Positions 50,003 through 61,518 of a stretch of DNA of 64,000 nucleotides are shown here, piece after piece; position 1 is the stretch's first letter, and the number at the start of each line of letters is the position of its first letter. The notes beneath the pieces were generated by a model. The model ran no database searches. It was not told the DNA's origin and saw nothing but the letters and a program-made list of their open reading frames with translations. The DNA is from Chlorobaculum limnaeum (GTDB taxonomy: Bacteria; Bacteroidota; Chlorobiia; Chlorobiales; Chlorobiaceae), in contig NZ_CP017305.1 in assembly GCF_001747405.1 (NCBI RefSeq), forward strand, positions 1 to 64,000, written 5' to 3'. A program made the position numbers and the translations under genes.

Positions 50003-51151
50003 TTAGCCGATAAGCTGGCTGGCGGTCTGGCGCGCCCACTTGTCGGCCTGGATGTACTCCTCAAGCTCGACCGGCGTCCACGCTTCGTGCGCCCGCATGG
50101 TTTTGTCAACCGTTCCGGCGATGTCAGTGAAGCCGATCTTCCTGTCGAGGAATGCGGCGACGGCGATTTCGTTGGCGGCGTTCAGCACCGCCGGGTAGGT
50201 CTGGCCAGCCTTGAGCGCGTCGAAGGCAAGGCGCAGTGCCGGGAAGCGCTCCATGTCAGGCTCCTCGAAGGTGAGCGTCGCCACCTTGGTGAGGTCGAGC
50301 TTGCCGATGCCGGTTTCGCAGCGCTCCGGCCAGGCCAGCGCGTAGGCGATTGGGGCGCGCATGTCTGGCACGCCGAGTTGGGCGATGACGCAACCGTCGA
50401 GGTACTCCACCATCGAGTGGATGATGCTCTGGGGATGCACCACCACGCCGATCTTTTCTGCGGGCATGTCGAAGAGCCAGTGCGCCTCGATCACTTCGAG
50501 TCCCTTGTTCATCAGGGTCGCCGAGTCGATGGTGATCTTCGCGCCCATCGACCACTGCGGATGCTTCAGCGCCTGCTCAGGCTTGACGTTCTTCAGCTCT
50601 TCTGCTGAGGTCTTGCGGAACGGGCCGCCCGATGCGGTCAGAATGATGCGTTCGATATCCTCCTTGCGGTGGCCGGTGAGCGACTGGAAGATCGCCGAGT
50701 GCTCGCTGTCCACGGGCAGGAGCGTGACATTGTGCTTTTTGACGAGGTCAGAGACGAGCTGACCGGCGACGACGAGGGTCTCCTTGTTAGCCAGAGCGAT
50801 GTCTTTGCCCGCCTTGATGGCGCTGACGGTCGGAACCAGTCCTGCCGCGCCTACGATGGCCGAGACTACCATGTCGGCTTCATCGACGGCGGCCACCTGG
50901 GCGGCTCCGTCGATGCCGCAGAGAATTTCGGGTTTGTTATCGCCGAGCATTCCTTTCAGGCGCTCGCGCGAAGCCTCGTCACGCACCGAAACCACGGAGG
51001 GTTTGAATTCATCGATCTGCTGGAGGAGCATTTCGACATCGTGTCCTTCGGCAAGAGCCGCAATCGAAAACCTGTCGGGATGACGCCGGACGACGTCGAG
51101 CGTGCTGAGTCCAATGGAACCGGTACTGCCGAGAATGGATAAGGATTTCAT
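50003..51151 (-). CDS. dxr: 1-deoxy-D-xylulose 5-phosphate reductoisomerase
   Basis: Second enzyme of the MEP isoprenoid pathway, needed here for quinone, carotenoid and bacteriochlorophyll side chains. The 382-residue product begins [20 protein letters not shown], the NADPH-binding Rossmann motif. Metal and substrate residues are in [15 protein letters not shown], and [14 protein letters not shown] and [13 protein letters not shown] follow. I set the start at ATG 51151; a frame extending to 51211 adds 20 residues that are not conserved. With rseP downstream it forms a dxr-rseP pair. Confidence 0.96.
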   Translation of the reverse strand: MKSLSILGSTGSIGLSTLDVVRRHPDRFSIAALAEGHDVEMLLQQIDEFKPSVVSVRDEASRERLKGMLGDNKPEILCGIDGAAQVAAVDEADMVVSAIVGAAGLVPTVSAIKAGKDIALANKETLVVAGQLVSDLVKKHNVTLLPVDSEHSAIFQSLTGHRKEDIERIILTASGGPFRKTSAEELKNVKPEQALKHPQWSMGAKITIDSATLMNKGLEVIEAHWLFDMPAEKIGVVVHPQSIIHSMVEYLDGCVIAQLGVPDMRAPIAYALAWPERCETGIGKLDLTKVATLTFEEPDMERFPALRLAFDALKAGQTYPAVLNAANEIAVAAFLDRKIGFTDIAGTVDKTMRAHEAWTPVELEEYIQADKWARQTASQLIG

Positions 51152-51329
51152 GGTTAAGACATTGGCGTGAAGAGGGATAAAATGCGTCACTGAAACGTAT
51201 GGCTTCGACAACAGCCGAGAATGTCACACTTAGCAGAGATGCCCTGAATTCGACGGCCTGAATTTATGCTTTTTCGGCACGCTGTACAAACAACGCCTCC
51301 CGGCTCGCGGGGTAAATAGCCGATTCTGT

Positions 51330-51357
51330 TTGTTATCTGTTGAAAATGTGTTATACT
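51330..51357 (+). promoter_or_regulatory. Promoter of tRNA-Val
   Basis: TTGTTA (51330-51335) and TATACT (51352-51357), 16 bases apart, form a sigma-70-type promoter whose predicted start lies about ten bases before the mature tRNA. It is the only good candidate upstream of this single tRNA gene. Confidence 0.55.
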
Positions 51358-51373
51358 GCCAACCCTTTTCGAC

Positions 51374-51447
51374 GGGTCTCTAGCTCAGCTGGTTAGAGCG
51401 ACTGGTTTACACCCAGTAGGTCGGGGGTTCGAATCCCTCGGGACCCA
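51374..51447 (+). tRNA. tRNA-Val (anticodon TAC)
   Basis: Cloverleaf from 51374 to 51447. Acceptor arms GGGTCTC and GGGACCC pair with one G-T wobble. The D-arm is CTCAGCTGGTTAGAG, the anticodon arm ACTGG/CCAGT encloses TTTACAC (anticodon TAC, read as valine), and the T-arm has TTCGAAT. The discriminator is A and the CCA end is not encoded. It is a lone tRNA between divergent coding blocks. Confidence 0.95.
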
Positions 51448-51478
51448 CTCTTCTCCCTCTCTCTTTTCCAAAACCGCC

Positions 51479-51765
51479 TCAGGTCAGAATCCGAAAACTC
51501 GTGTCGTCGTCGTCATCGATAGCCATTTCCCTGACCTTGATCGAGGTGACGCTTGAACGGGCCGGGCCGATTCTGCACTGCCGTACCAGCTCATCCACCA
51601 GTCCGGGGTTTCCCTGCGCTTCGATTTCGACCGTGCCGTCCGGCAGGTTCCGCGTCCAGCCCGAAAGGCTGCGGGCGGAGGCTTCGCGCTGGACGAACAT
51701 GCGAAAACCCACGCCCTGCACCAGGCCGCTGACGATGATATGAACCCGCTTTTCCGTTAGCGCGC

Positions 51766-51769
<4 letters not shown>
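51479..51769 (-). CDS. acyP: Acylphosphatase
   Basis: 96-residue cytoplasmic enzyme that hydrolyses acyl phosphates. The phosphate loop VSGLVQGVGFRMFVQREA contains the catalytic arginine (about residue 23), and the catalytic asparagine is in GWTRNLPDGTVEIEAQG. The ending is longer and acidic (DDDDDTSFRILT). The start codon is TTG 51769, overlapping the ftsH stop by four bases (TTGA), so it is co-translated with ftsH. Confidence 0.92.
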
Positions 51770-53883
<2,114 letters not shown>

Positions 53884-54190
53884 CGAGTGCACTCATGATT
53901 AAAAAAATTCATCGGCAAAACTGCCGATCTTCTGGTTCGGAATTTACGCTAACGTTTAAGTTTGCCGGGAGTTCCAGGGGCCAGAATTTGAAAATAATAC
54001 ACCGTATCATTCCAATTAGCAAGATACATAACTCTGTTGGATTAATATATTGTTTTGACTAATAGTTTCCCGCACGACGGTCACGGCCCGTTCAGCGCGG
54101 CCCGAACGATGTTCGCCGATCCGGGGGTAACCGTTATATTCATTGACAATGTGTGATCTGATCCGATAATTTTTCGTGTTTTAGTCATCT

Positions 54191-55015
54191 ATGAGTTCAG
54201 CAAGAAACAAGGCGAACAGCAGGATCGCCTCGCTCAGGTCGATGCTCTGCGTCGGTCTCGACAGTGATCTGTCGAAAATGCCCGCGCTTTTCCGCTCGAT
54301 GGAGCGGCCGGTGCTCGAATTCAACCGGGCGGTCATTCGGGCGACCGCCGCTCATGCCGTTGCCTACAAGGTCAACACCGCATTCTACGAATCGCGGGGA
54401 CTTGCCGGAATGCGCGATCTCGACGAGACGCTTCAGGCGTTGCCGCCGGAGTGCCTGAGCATCGCGGACGCCAAGCGGGCCGACATCGGCAACACCAGTC
54501 GGCACTACGCGAAGGCCTTTTTCGAGGCATGGTCTTTCGACGCCATCACGGTGGCTCCCTACATGGGGTTCGATTCGCTTGACCCGTTCTTCGAGTATGA
54601 CGACAAACTTGTCTTTGTCTTGTGCCTCACCTCGAATCCCGGCTCCGCAGATTTCGAAGAGCGCATCCTCGACGATGGCCGTCCCCTTTACCGCGCCGTG
54701 CTCGACAAGGTCCGGAGCTGGCAGCGCAACGGGAATGCCGGAATCGTCGTCGGCGCAACCAAGGCGGGATTGCTGCAAGAGCTTCGGCAGGAAGCGCCGG
54801 AGCTGTTTTTCCTGATTCCCGGCGTCGGCGCGCAGGGCGGATCGATGCAGGATGCGGTCAAGGAGGGCGCCGATCCTGATCGGCGTGGCGCGGTGGTCAA
54901 TGTCAGCCGGGCGCTCATTTTTCCGGAGGGCGATTTCCGGAGCGTCGAAGAGTTCGAGGCAGCTGTTGGCCGTGAAGCGATTAAACTTCACAATGATATA
55001 AAAGAGGTACTGTAA
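54191..55015 (+). CDS. pyrF: Orotidine 5'-phosphate decarboxylase (type 2)
   Basis: Catalyses the last step of UMP biosynthesis. The 274-residue product has the catalytic motif in LSIADAKRADIGNTSRHYA (Asp-x-Lys-x-x-x-Asp), an N-terminal LCVGLDSDLSKMP, a late phosphate-gripper region FLIPGVGAQGGSMQDAV and VNVSRALIF. The length and pattern match the longer type 2 (class III) PyrF used by many bacteria. It is divergent from ftsH with about 300 bases between them. Confidence 0.94.
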   Translation: MSSARNKANSRIASLRSMLCVGLDSDLSKMPALFRSMERPVLEFNRAVIRATAAHAVAYKVNTAFYESRGLAGMRDLDETLQALPPECLSIADAKRADIGNTSRHYAKAFFEAWSFDAITVAPYMGFDSLDPFFEYDDKLVFVLCLTSNPGSADFEERILDDGRPLYRAVLDKVRSWQRNGNAGIVVGATKAGLLQELRQEAPELFFLIPGVGAQGGSMQDAVKEGADPDRRGAVVNVSRALIFPEGDFRSVEEFEAAVGREAIKLHNDIKEVL

Positions 55016-55130
55016 ATTTGTTCGCATATAGTATATTCGGGCAGTATAATACTGTGCGGCCTTTCCGCTCCTTTTGCAAGGGGCTCGAAGCGCTGGCTAA
55101 AGAGAACAATGCTACCAAAGGAGTTCGAAT

Positions 55131-56975
55131 ATGTGCGGCATCATTGGTTACATAGGCAGGCGTGACGCGGCTCCGCTGCTCCTGAACGGCTTGAAGCGAC
55201 TCGAGTACCGTGGTTATGACTCGGCTGGCATGGCGGTCATGAACGGTTCGATGCAGATGCTCAAGAAGAAGGGCAGCGTCAGCAATCTCGAAGAGCTGCT
55301 GAACGTGTCGGGCACGGTCATGCTCGGCGCGACAGTCGGTATCGCTCACACCCGCTGGGCGACCCACGGCGATCCGAGCGACCGGAACGCCCACCCTCAC
55401 ATGAATGTCTCCGGCGACATCGCCCTGATCCACAACGGCATCATCGAGAATTACTCGTCGCTCAAGCAGGAGCTGATCGCCGAAGGCTATGCATTTGAAA
55501 GCGACACCGACTCCGAGGTACTCGTTCATCTGATCGACCGGATATGGAAAAACGACCCGGCGCTCGGTCTGGAAGGCGCGGTGCGTCAGGCGCTCCGGCA
55601 TGTAGATGGCGCTTACGGCATCTGCGTCGTCTCCTCGCGCGAGCCGGACAAGATCGTGGTGGCCCGAAAGGGAAGCCCGCTCGTGATCGGCCTCGGCGAG
55701 GGCGAGTTTTTCATCGCTTCCGACGCCGCCCCGATTGTCGAGCACACTAACAAGGTGGTCTATCTGTCGGACGGAGAGATGGCTGTCGTTACCCGGGACA
55801 GCTATACGGTCAAGACGATTGAAAATGTCGAGCAGCAAAAAAGGGTGACGGAGCTCGATTTCAGCCTCGAAAAGATCGAGAAGGGCGGATTCGAGCACTT
55901 CATGCTCAAGGAGATTTTCGAACAGCCCGAGGTGATGCGTGACGTCATGCGAGGCCGTGTGCGCGTCGAGGAGGGGCTGGTGCATCTCGGTGGCATCCAC
56001 GACTACCTCGACCGCCTGAAGCAGGCCAAGCGGATTGTGATCTGCGCTTGTGGCACGAGCTGGCACGCCGGGCTGATCGGCGAATACCTGATCGAGGAGT
56101 TCGCTCGCATTCCGGTGGAGGTCGATTATGCATCGGAGTTCAGGTACCGCAACCCCATCGTCTCTTCTGACGACGTGGTGATTGTCATTTCCCAGTCGGG
56201 CGAAACCGCCGACACCCTGGCCGCGCTCAGGCTCGCCAGGGAGAAGGGCGCGATGGTGATGGGTATCTGCAACGTGGTCGGCTCGACCATCGCCCGCGAG
56301 ACGCTGTGTGGCATGTACACCCACGCGGGGCCCGAAGTGGGCGTGGCTTCGACCAAGGCGTTCACCGCCCAGGTGATCGTGCTCTTCATGCTGGCGATCG
56401 CCATGAGCAAGGGACGCACCATCTCGCACGAGGAGATTCGTCTCAACCTGCGGGAACTCGCAGAGGTGCCCGACAAGGTTGCCCGGATTCTGGAGCAGAA
56501 TGACGCCATCAAGGAGATGGCCGTCAAGCTCAAGGATGCCCGTAACGCACTTTACCTCGGCAGGGGCTACAACTTCCCGGTAGCGCTCGAAGGCGCGCTG
56601 AAGCTCAAGGAGATTTCGTACATCCACGCCGAGGGGTACCCGGCCGCGGAGATGAAGCACGGCCCGATCGCCCTGATCGACGAGGATATGCCGGTGATCG
56701 TGATCGCCACCCGCGACAATACCTACGCCAAGATTCTGAGCAACATCGAGGAGGTGCGCAGTCGCAAAGGCCGCGTGATCGCCATCGCCAGCGAAGGCGA
56801 CCGCGAGATTGAGCGGCTGACGAAGGATGTGATCTACATCCCGCAAGCCTCCGCGGCGGTGCTGCCGCTTCTGACGGTCATTCCCCTGCAACTTCTCTCC
56901 TATCACGTGGCTACGTTACGTGGCTGCAACGTGGATCGTCCGCGCAACCTCGCCAAATCGGTGACGGTCGAGTAG
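55131..56975 (+). CDS. glmS: Glutamine-fructose-6-phosphate aminotransferase (isomerising)
   Basis: Makes glucosamine 6-phosphate for peptidoglycan and lipopolysaccharide. The 614-residue product has the N-terminal nucleophile cysteine in MCGIIGYIGRRDAA, the class II amidotransferase domain with LEYRGYDSAGMAV and THTRWATHGDPSDRNAHPH-like motifs, and two SIS domains (around residues 285-420 and 460-600) including ACGTSWHAGLIGEYL and SQSGETADTLAAL. The C-terminus RPRNLAKSVTVE is the conserved closing segment. An AAAGGAG ribosome site lies at 55117-55123. No glmS ribozyme was seen in the short leader. Confidence 0.96.
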   Translation: MCGIIGYIGRRDAAPLLLNGLKRLEYRGYDSAGMAVMNGSMQMLKKKGSVSNLEELLNVSGTVMLGATVGIAHTRWATHGDPSDRNAHPHMNVSGDIALIHNGIIENYSSLKQELIAEGYAFESDTDSEVLVHLIDRIWKNDPALGLEGAVRQALRHVDGAYGICVVSSREPDKIVVARKGSPLVIGLGEGEFFIASDAAPIVEHTNKVVYLSDGEMAVVTRDSYTVKTIENVEQQKRVTELDFSLEKIEKGGFEHFMLKEIFEQPEVMRDVMRGRVRVEEGLVHLGGIHDYLDRLKQAKRIVICACGTSWHAGLIGEYLIEEFARIPVEVDYASEFRYRNPIVSSDDVVIVISQSGETADTLAALRLAREKGAMVMGICNVVGSTIARETLCGMYTHAGPEVGVASTKAFTAQVIVLFMLAIAMSKGRTISHEEIRLNLRELAEVPDKVARILEQNDAIKEMAVKLKDARNALYLGRGYNFPVALEGALKLKEISYIHAEGYPAAEMKHGPIALIDEDMPVIVIATRDNTYAKILSNIEEVRSRKGRVIAIASEGDREIERLTKDVIYIPQASAAVLPLLTVIPLQLLSYHVATLRGCNVDRPRNLAKSVTVE

Positions 56976-56992
56976 ACCGATACCTCCCGTTT

Positions 56993-57040
56993 CATCGGAA
57001 CTCCCTCGACCGCGCTAGGCAAGCGGAAGGAGTTCCGATG
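56993..57040. repeat. Inverted repeat after glmS
   Basis: CATCGGAACTCC (56993-57004) and GGAGTTCCGATG (57029-57040) are perfect complements with a 24-base loop. It begins 17 bases after the glmS stop. No T-run follows, so it probably stabilises or ends the glmS transcript without being a canonical terminator. Confidence 0.65.
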
Positions 57041-57200
57041 ACCCGCGGTCGTATTCCCTTCGAAAAGAATATCACTCCAATTGTTTTAGCGCTTTGCCCC
57101 GGTTTCCGGCGATTGAAACGGATGGGAATTATTTCTTTGTTTCATCCGGTTATCTGTCGAACAGTTGTTTGTCAGATAGATCCATTCAAAACGCAGACTC

Positions 57201-58142
57201 ATGGAAGGCCATATCGTCATCACGGGAGCCACCGGAGTGATCGGCAGCGAAGTAGCGCGCCGCCTCATCAAATCTGGCCGGAAGGTCGTTCTTTTCGCGC
57301 GCTCTCCGCAATCGGCCCAGGCGAAGGTGCCTGGAGCGGCGGGTTATGTACGCTGGGATTCGGATATGGCGGAGGGCGAATGGCGGGCTTCGGTCGATGG
57401 CGCATATGGCGTTGTTCACCTCGCAGGCAGACCGTTGCTCGAAACCCGCTGGACCGAGGAGCACAAAGTCGCCTGCTACGACTCCCGAATCAACGGCACC
57501 AGAGCGATCGTCTCCGCGATGGCGGCGGCGGCAGTCAAGCCAAAGGTGTTCGTCTCCTCGTCGGCGATCGGCTACTACGGCTCGTTCGAGCGGTGCGATG
57601 AGACCGCTCCCTTGACGGAAACGGCATCTCCCGGCAAAGATTTCCTCGCAAAAATCTGTTACGACTGGGAAAAGGAGGCTCAGCCGGCCGAAAAACCCGG
57701 TACGAGGGTTGTGCTGCTCAGGACGGGAATCGTGCTTTCCACCAGGGGCGGCATGTTGCAGAAGCTGATGACCCCCTTCAGTTACTTTATCGGCGGGCCG
57801 GTGGGTTCCGGCGATCAGTGCCTGTCATGGATTCATATTGATGACGAGGTGTCGATCATTCTCGAAGCGCTCGACAATCCGGCCTGGAGCGGGCCGGTCA
57901 ACGCGGTCTCTCCCGATCCGGCCAGTATGAAAGAATTTGCCGACATGCTTGGTTCAGTGATGCATCGCCCCGCGCTGCTTCCGGTGCCCAAGTTCGCGGT
58001 TCAAATACTCATGGGCGAAGGGGCCGACTATGCCGTAAAGGGGCAAAAGGTAATACCCGGGTTTCTCAAAGAGCATGACTTTCATTTCGCCTGGCCGCTT
58101 CTGCACGAAGCGCTTGCCGATCTTGTCTCCAGAGGAATTTGA
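57201..58142 (+). CDS. TIGR01777-type NAD(P)-dependent epimerase (SDR)
   Basis: 313-residue extended short-chain dehydrogenase of the YfcH/TIGR01777 group. The nucleotide-binding motif is VITGATGVIGSEVARRL, with VHLAGRPLLETRW and the YYGSF active-site region (FVSSSAIGYYG). The later segment LSWIHIDDEVSII is a family signature. The enzyme's substrate is not known. It begins about 225 bases after glmS and reads in the same direction. Confidence 0.9.
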   Translation: MEGHIVITGATGVIGSEVARRLIKSGRKVVLFARSPQSAQAKVPGAAGYVRWDSDMAEGEWRASVDGAYGVVHLAGRPLLETRWTEEHKVACYDSRINGTRAIVSAMAAAAVKPKVFVSSSAIGYYGSFERCDETAPLTETASPGKDFLAKICYDWEKEAQPAEKPGTRVVLLRTGIVLSTRGGMLQKLMTPFSYFIGGPVGSGDQCLSWIHIDDEVSIILEALDNPAWSGPVNAVSPDPASMKEFADMLGSVMHRPALLPVPKFAVQILMGEGADYAVKGQKVIPGFLKEHDFHFAWPLLHEALADLVSRGI

Positions 58143-58201
58143 GCTGGCGCTTTCGTTGCGCATGATGCCGCCGTGTTCGTTGACCCGGGGCGGCGCCAAA
58201 G

Positions 58202-58241
58202 AAAAAAAGCGGGTCAGGCCATTTTATGTAAGCCTGCCCGC
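58202..58241 (-). terminator. Intrinsic terminator of the RRM gene
   Basis: GCGGGTCAGGC (58209-58219) pairs with GCCTGCCCGC (58232-58241) with a single bulge. On the minus strand the stem is followed by a run of seven T (58202-58208 read as A on plus). It closes the RRM gene and probably also the SDR transcript. Confidence 0.8.
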
Positions 58242-58276
58242 CTGAGAAAATCGTTTGTCTGAAGCTGTTGCCTCGC

Positions 58277-58549
58277 TCAGTAGTGCTCCCTTCTGGGTGG
58301 GCGCTGTTCGCGGGGTCTTGCTTCGTTGACCTTTATGGTGCGGCCTTTGAAGTCTTTGTCATTCATTGCTTCGATAGCTTCACGAGCTTCAGCATCGTTC
58401 GGCATATCGACAAATCCAAAACCTTTGGAGCGGCCTGAAAATTTGTCAGAGATAATGTTGGCGCTTTGCACCTGCCCGAACTCAGAGAATTTGTCGCGCA
58501 GGTCTCCATCGGTAACGCTGTACGGCAGATTGCCAATGTAAATGTTCAT
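58277..58549 (-). CDS. RRM-domain RNA-binding protein
   Basis: 90-residue single-RRM protein of the cyanobacterial Rbp type. RNP2 is IYIGNLPY at the N-terminus and RNP1 is KGFGFVDMP; the tail is rich in Arg and Pro (EARPREQRPPRREH). I set the start at ATG 58549; an upstream frame extension to 58636 lacks conserved sequence. Such proteins may bind mRNA or act in cold shock. Single gene with its own terminator. Confidence 0.9.
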   Translation of the reverse strand: MNIYIGNLPYSVTDGDLRDKFSEFGQVQSANIISDKFSGRSKGFGFVDMPNDAEAREAIEAMNDKDFKGRTIKVNEARPREQRPPRREHY

Positions 58550-58960
58550 TGTGGGACGGTAGAAACATGTGCTTCGATAGAAAAGAGACGCCACGGGATA
58601 ACCAAAGCACCTGTTCCCCCGCAAGCGATCAGCCAACCACTGGCTAAATAAGCTTTAATTTAACTTAACAGACAATTTTTTTCAAAAAGAAAAGCGCTGC
58701 TACGGAGAGTTTTTACTCTATAAACTCGCTATCAATCTGTTCTTTTTGGTTTTCTTCTCTCCTTGTCCCGCTATTGTTTTCTTCAGTCTGATCGCCATCC
58801 GTTTTGTCCAGGAATACTTCAACTATGTCGTTATCCACGGATGTTTCTACCTGATCGTAAGAAAATAGCTTAATAATTTGTCAGAGCTTAAATAATTAAT
58901 TATTATAAGCCGTCATTCATAAAATATTTAGGCTATAAAAATCAATTAATTAAAAGGGTT
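58550..58960. other. AT-rich spacer upstream of amtB (411 bases)
   Basis: No strong gene. A minus-strand frame (58713-58838, GTG start, 41 codons, very acidic with many Glu, Asp and Gln) has coding-like composition, but no ribosome site or recognised family. The last 120 bases are extremely AT-rich and should carry the amtB promoter. I found no sigma-54-type element matching the -24/-12 consensus. Confidence 0.45.
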
Positions 58961-60292
58961 ATGGCAAAAAAAATCAGTACGTCGCTGTTGCTGTTTTTCA
59001 CAGCGATGATGGCCCACAGTACCGCGTGGGCGGCCGAACCGGTTGTGACCGATACCGGCACGACCTCATGGATGCTCACTTCCACGGCGCTCGTTTTGTT
59101 GATGGTTCCCGGTCTCGCCATGTTTTATGGTGGCCTGGTGCGAACCAAAAATGTTCTTGGCACCATGATGCACAGCTTTGGCGCCATGGTTGTGATCGGC
59201 GTCTTGTGGCCGCTGGTCGGATATGCGCTCAGCTTTGGTCCCGGTATTCTGGGCGGCTTTATCGGGTGGGAACCGAAGTATTTCATGTTGCAGGGTATCG
59301 ACGATTCGATCATGTCTTCCCAGATTCCCGAGTATGTGTTTGCGATGTTTCAGGGCAAGTTTGCCATAATCACTCCCGCTCTGATTGCCGGAGCGTTTGC
59401 CGAACGGGTTGATTTCAAAGGTTATCTCGCCTTTATCGCTTTGTGGTGTGTTTTTGTTTACAGCCCGATCTGCCACTGGGTCTGGGCTGCCGACGGTTTT
59501 CTGTTCAATCTCGGCGCTATGGGCGCGATCGATTTTGCCGGTGGAACGGTCGTTCACATCTCTTCTGGCGTGACCGGTCTTGTCGCGGCGCTTTTCCTTG
59601 GTGCTCGCAGAGGATACCCCAAAAATGTGATGTCGCCGAACAATCTGGTCATGACTCTCATGGGCGCTGGTCTTCTCTGGGTGGGTTGGTTTGGTTTCAA
59701 TGCAGGCAGCGCTATTGCCAGCAACCTGGCCACAGCTCGCGCACTGACCGTGACCCAGATCGCCGCCGCATCGGGCGCGTTCACCTGGCTTGTCGTCGAA
59801 CTTCTGCACCATGGCAAAGCAAGCAGCCTTGGCGTGGCGTCGGGCATTCTGGCCGGTCTGGTGGCCATCACGCCTGCCGCCGGCGTCGTGCCTCCAGCCG
59901 GAGCCTTCGCGCTTGGCGCCATTGCCGCTGTGATTTGCTATCTTGGTCTGCTGCTGAAAGGCAAGCTCGGTTACGATGACAGCCTCGATGCTTTTGGCGT
60001 GCACGGTATCGGTGGTATTGTCGGCGCTCTTTGCCTGACCTTCTTCATCCGTCCGTCGTGGATGGCCGATGCTGCCGCCAAGGTCGGTGGTACCTGGACT
60101 GTCTGGCAGCAGCTCGGCGTGCAGGCTACCGCTGTTGGTATCACGGTTGTCTATGCGGCAGTTGTTTCGCTCGTCATCCTGTTCATCGTCGAGAAAACCA
60201 TCGGACTGCGCGTCAAGGAGAACGACGAAATGTCCGGTCTCGATCACAGCATGCACGGCGAGCAGGGATATGGCCTTATCAACCCTAACTAA
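58961..60292 (+). CDS. amtB: Ammonium transporter
   Basis: Inner-membrane ammonia channel. The 443-residue precursor has a cleavable-looking signal peptide (MAKKISTSLLLFFTAMMAHSTAWAA) and 11 helices. Family features are VPGLAMFYGGLVRTKNVLGT, a conserved FSPICHW-like YSPICHWVW with one of the twin histidines, and AFGVHGIGGIVGAL with the other. The cytoplasmic C-tail (KTIGLRVKENDEMSGLDHS) is the GlnK-docking end. The PII gene follows nine bases later, the usual amtB-glnK pairing. Confidence 0.96.
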   Translation: MAKKISTSLLLFFTAMMAHSTAWAAEPVVTDTGTTSWMLTSTALVLLMVPGLAMFYGGLVRTKNVLGTMMHSFGAMVVIGVLWPLVGYALSFGPGILGGFIGWEPKYFMLQGIDDSIMSSQIPEYVFAMFQGKFAIITPALIAGAFAERVDFKGYLAFIALWCVFVYSPICHWVWAADGFLFNLGAMGAIDFAGGTVVHISSGVTGLVAALFLGARRGYPKNVMSPNNLVMTLMGAGLLWVGWFGFNAGSAIASNLATARALTVTQIAAASGAFTWLVVELLHHGKASSLGVASGILAGLVAITPAAGVVPPAGAFALGAIAAVICYLGLLLKGKLGYDDSLDAFGVHGIGGIVGALCLTFFIRPSWMADAAAKVGGTWTVWQQLGVQATAVGITVVYAAVVSLVILFIVEKTIGLRVKENDEMSGLDHSMHGEQGYGLINPN

Positions 60293-60301
60293 TTACGAAG
60301 A

Positions 60302-60643
60302 ATGAAACTGATAACCGCCATCATACAGCCCGACCGGCTCGATCATGTTCGTGAAGCGCTGATCCAGGCTGATATTACGAGAATTACGGTCAGCAGGGTC
60401 ACCGGCCATGGACGTCAGGAGGATATCGAATACTACCGCGGCCAGAAAATCGCGCCGAACCTGCTTCCGAAAGTCCGTCTCGACATTGCGGTCAACGACC
60501 AGTTCGTCAACGTGACCGTCGATACTATCGTTGCGGCGGCAAGGCACGAAAGCGGCGAGATCGGCGACGGCAAGATTTTCATCACTCCGCTGGAGGAGTG
60601 CGTGAGGATCAGGACCAACGAGCGAGGGGGCAGCGCTATCTGA
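60302..60643 (+). CDS. PII nitrogen regulator (GlnB/GlnK type), altered T-loop
   Basis: 113-residue trimeric signal protein, paired with amtB, which senses ATP/ADP and 2-oxoglutarate and controls the ammonia channel. The start MKLITAIIQPDRLDHV and the C-terminal IFITPLEECVRIRTNERG are typical of PII. The T-loop reads GHGRQEDIEYYRGQKIAP, so the position equivalent to the uridylylated Tyr51 of E. coli is Ile, although YYRG retains tyrosines nearby. The usual uridylylation therefore seems impossible. A GlnB-like paralogue elsewhere may serve other functions. Confidence 0.92.
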   Translation: MKLITAIIQPDRLDHVREALIQADITRITVSRVTGHGRQEDIEYYRGQKIAPNLLPKVRLDIAVNDQFVNVTVDTIVAAARHESGEIGDGKIFITPLEECVRIRTNERGGSAI

Positions 60644-60685
60644 TACCGGCTCTTCTGTCCATTTGTTTTTCAGCTCAACCACAAG

Positions 60686-60720
60686 AAAAGCCGCAGGGAT
60701 TCTCTCCGCTGCGGCTTTTT
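60686..60720 (+). terminator. Intrinsic terminator of amtB-glnB
   Basis: AAAAGCCGCAG (60686-60696) and CTGCGGCTTTT (60709-60719) are perfect complements with a 12-base loop, ending in a T-run. It terminates the amtB-PII transcript and lies between convergent genes. Confidence 0.92.
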
Positions 60721-60768
60721 CTTTTTTTATTCCATTTCGCTTCGATTTTTTCCATTCCTGCCGGGTCG

Positions 60769-61311
60769 CTACTTCATCTGCCTCCAGTCGGGCGTTGTCG
60801 AATCGAGCAGGCGCACGGCATCCGGATCGCCGAGCCGGGCGGCCTGGATGAGATCTTCGAGCGAGCCGGTGCTGTCGCCGGTCTTGAACCGGGCGATGCC
60901 GCGATGGAAAAACGAGGCGGCCATTTTCCTGTCGATGCTGATGGCCCGGGTAAAGTCGGGGATCGCCTCGGCGTAGCGGCCGCTCATGTTTTTGACGACG
61001 CCCCGGTTAAAGTAGCCCACGGCCTGAAAATAGGGCTCGCCGAGGTCGATGACTGCGGTGTAATCGGAGATCGCCCTCTGGAACTGGCGAAGCCTCTGCC
61101 ACGCTGCGGCTCGCATCTGGTAGGCCATGACGTAACGGTTATCGCTTTGTATGGCCATCGAATACAGCCGGACAGCCTCGTTGAGATTTCCTGTGCGGTG
61201 CATTGAAAGCGCCTCGTTGTAGTAGCTTTCGGATGACTTTGCCGCGCATGGAACTCCAGGCAGGATCATCGACACGGAGGCAAGCACGAGCAAGGTCGAA
61301 AGACGCTTCAT
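60769..61311 (-). CDS. Exported TPR protein
   Basis: 180-residue protein with a signal peptide (MKRLSTLLVLASVSMILPGVPCAA) and about four tetratricopeptide repeats over residues 30-170, for example EAVRLYSMAIQSDNRYVMAY and FQRAISDYTAVIDLGEPYF, and EAIPDFTRAISIDRKMAASF. TPRs are protein-protein interaction helices. A partner is not evident. Single gene, convergent with glnB. Confidence 0.85.
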   Translation of the reverse strand: MKRLSTLLVLASVSMILPGVPCAAKSSESYYNEALSMHRTGNLNEAVRLYSMAIQSDNRYVMAYQMRAAAWQRLRQFQRAISDYTAVIDLGEPYFQAVGYFNRGVVKNMSGRYAEAIPDFTRAISIDRKMAASFFHRGIARFKTGDSTGSLEDLIQAARLGDPDAVRLLDSTTPDWRQMK

Positions 61312-61518
61312 GAGGTTTTGGATCGGGTGAAATTGGATTCGTGCGGTTTTTGCAGCGAACAGGAGGCTTCTCTGTAAAAATACCGATCAGGGCTCAAAAA
61401 ATTCAATAGAAAGTCAGTACCTTGAACAGTAGACTACTGACGGCGGTTTGGTTTTGCCGCTTTTCCGCTGGTGCTGCCTGAATGCCGCCGCGCTCAATCC
61501 GAAATCAACAGGGCTTGC

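Noticed and set aside
54981-56906. 641-codon open frame on the minus strand opposite glmS
   Set aside because: It is antisense to pyrF/glmS, whose motifs are unambiguous; long antisense frames are common in this GC-rich sequence.
58550-58960. Sigma-54 promoter upstream of amtB
   Set aside because: No site with both -24 GG and -12 GC at the right spacing was found.
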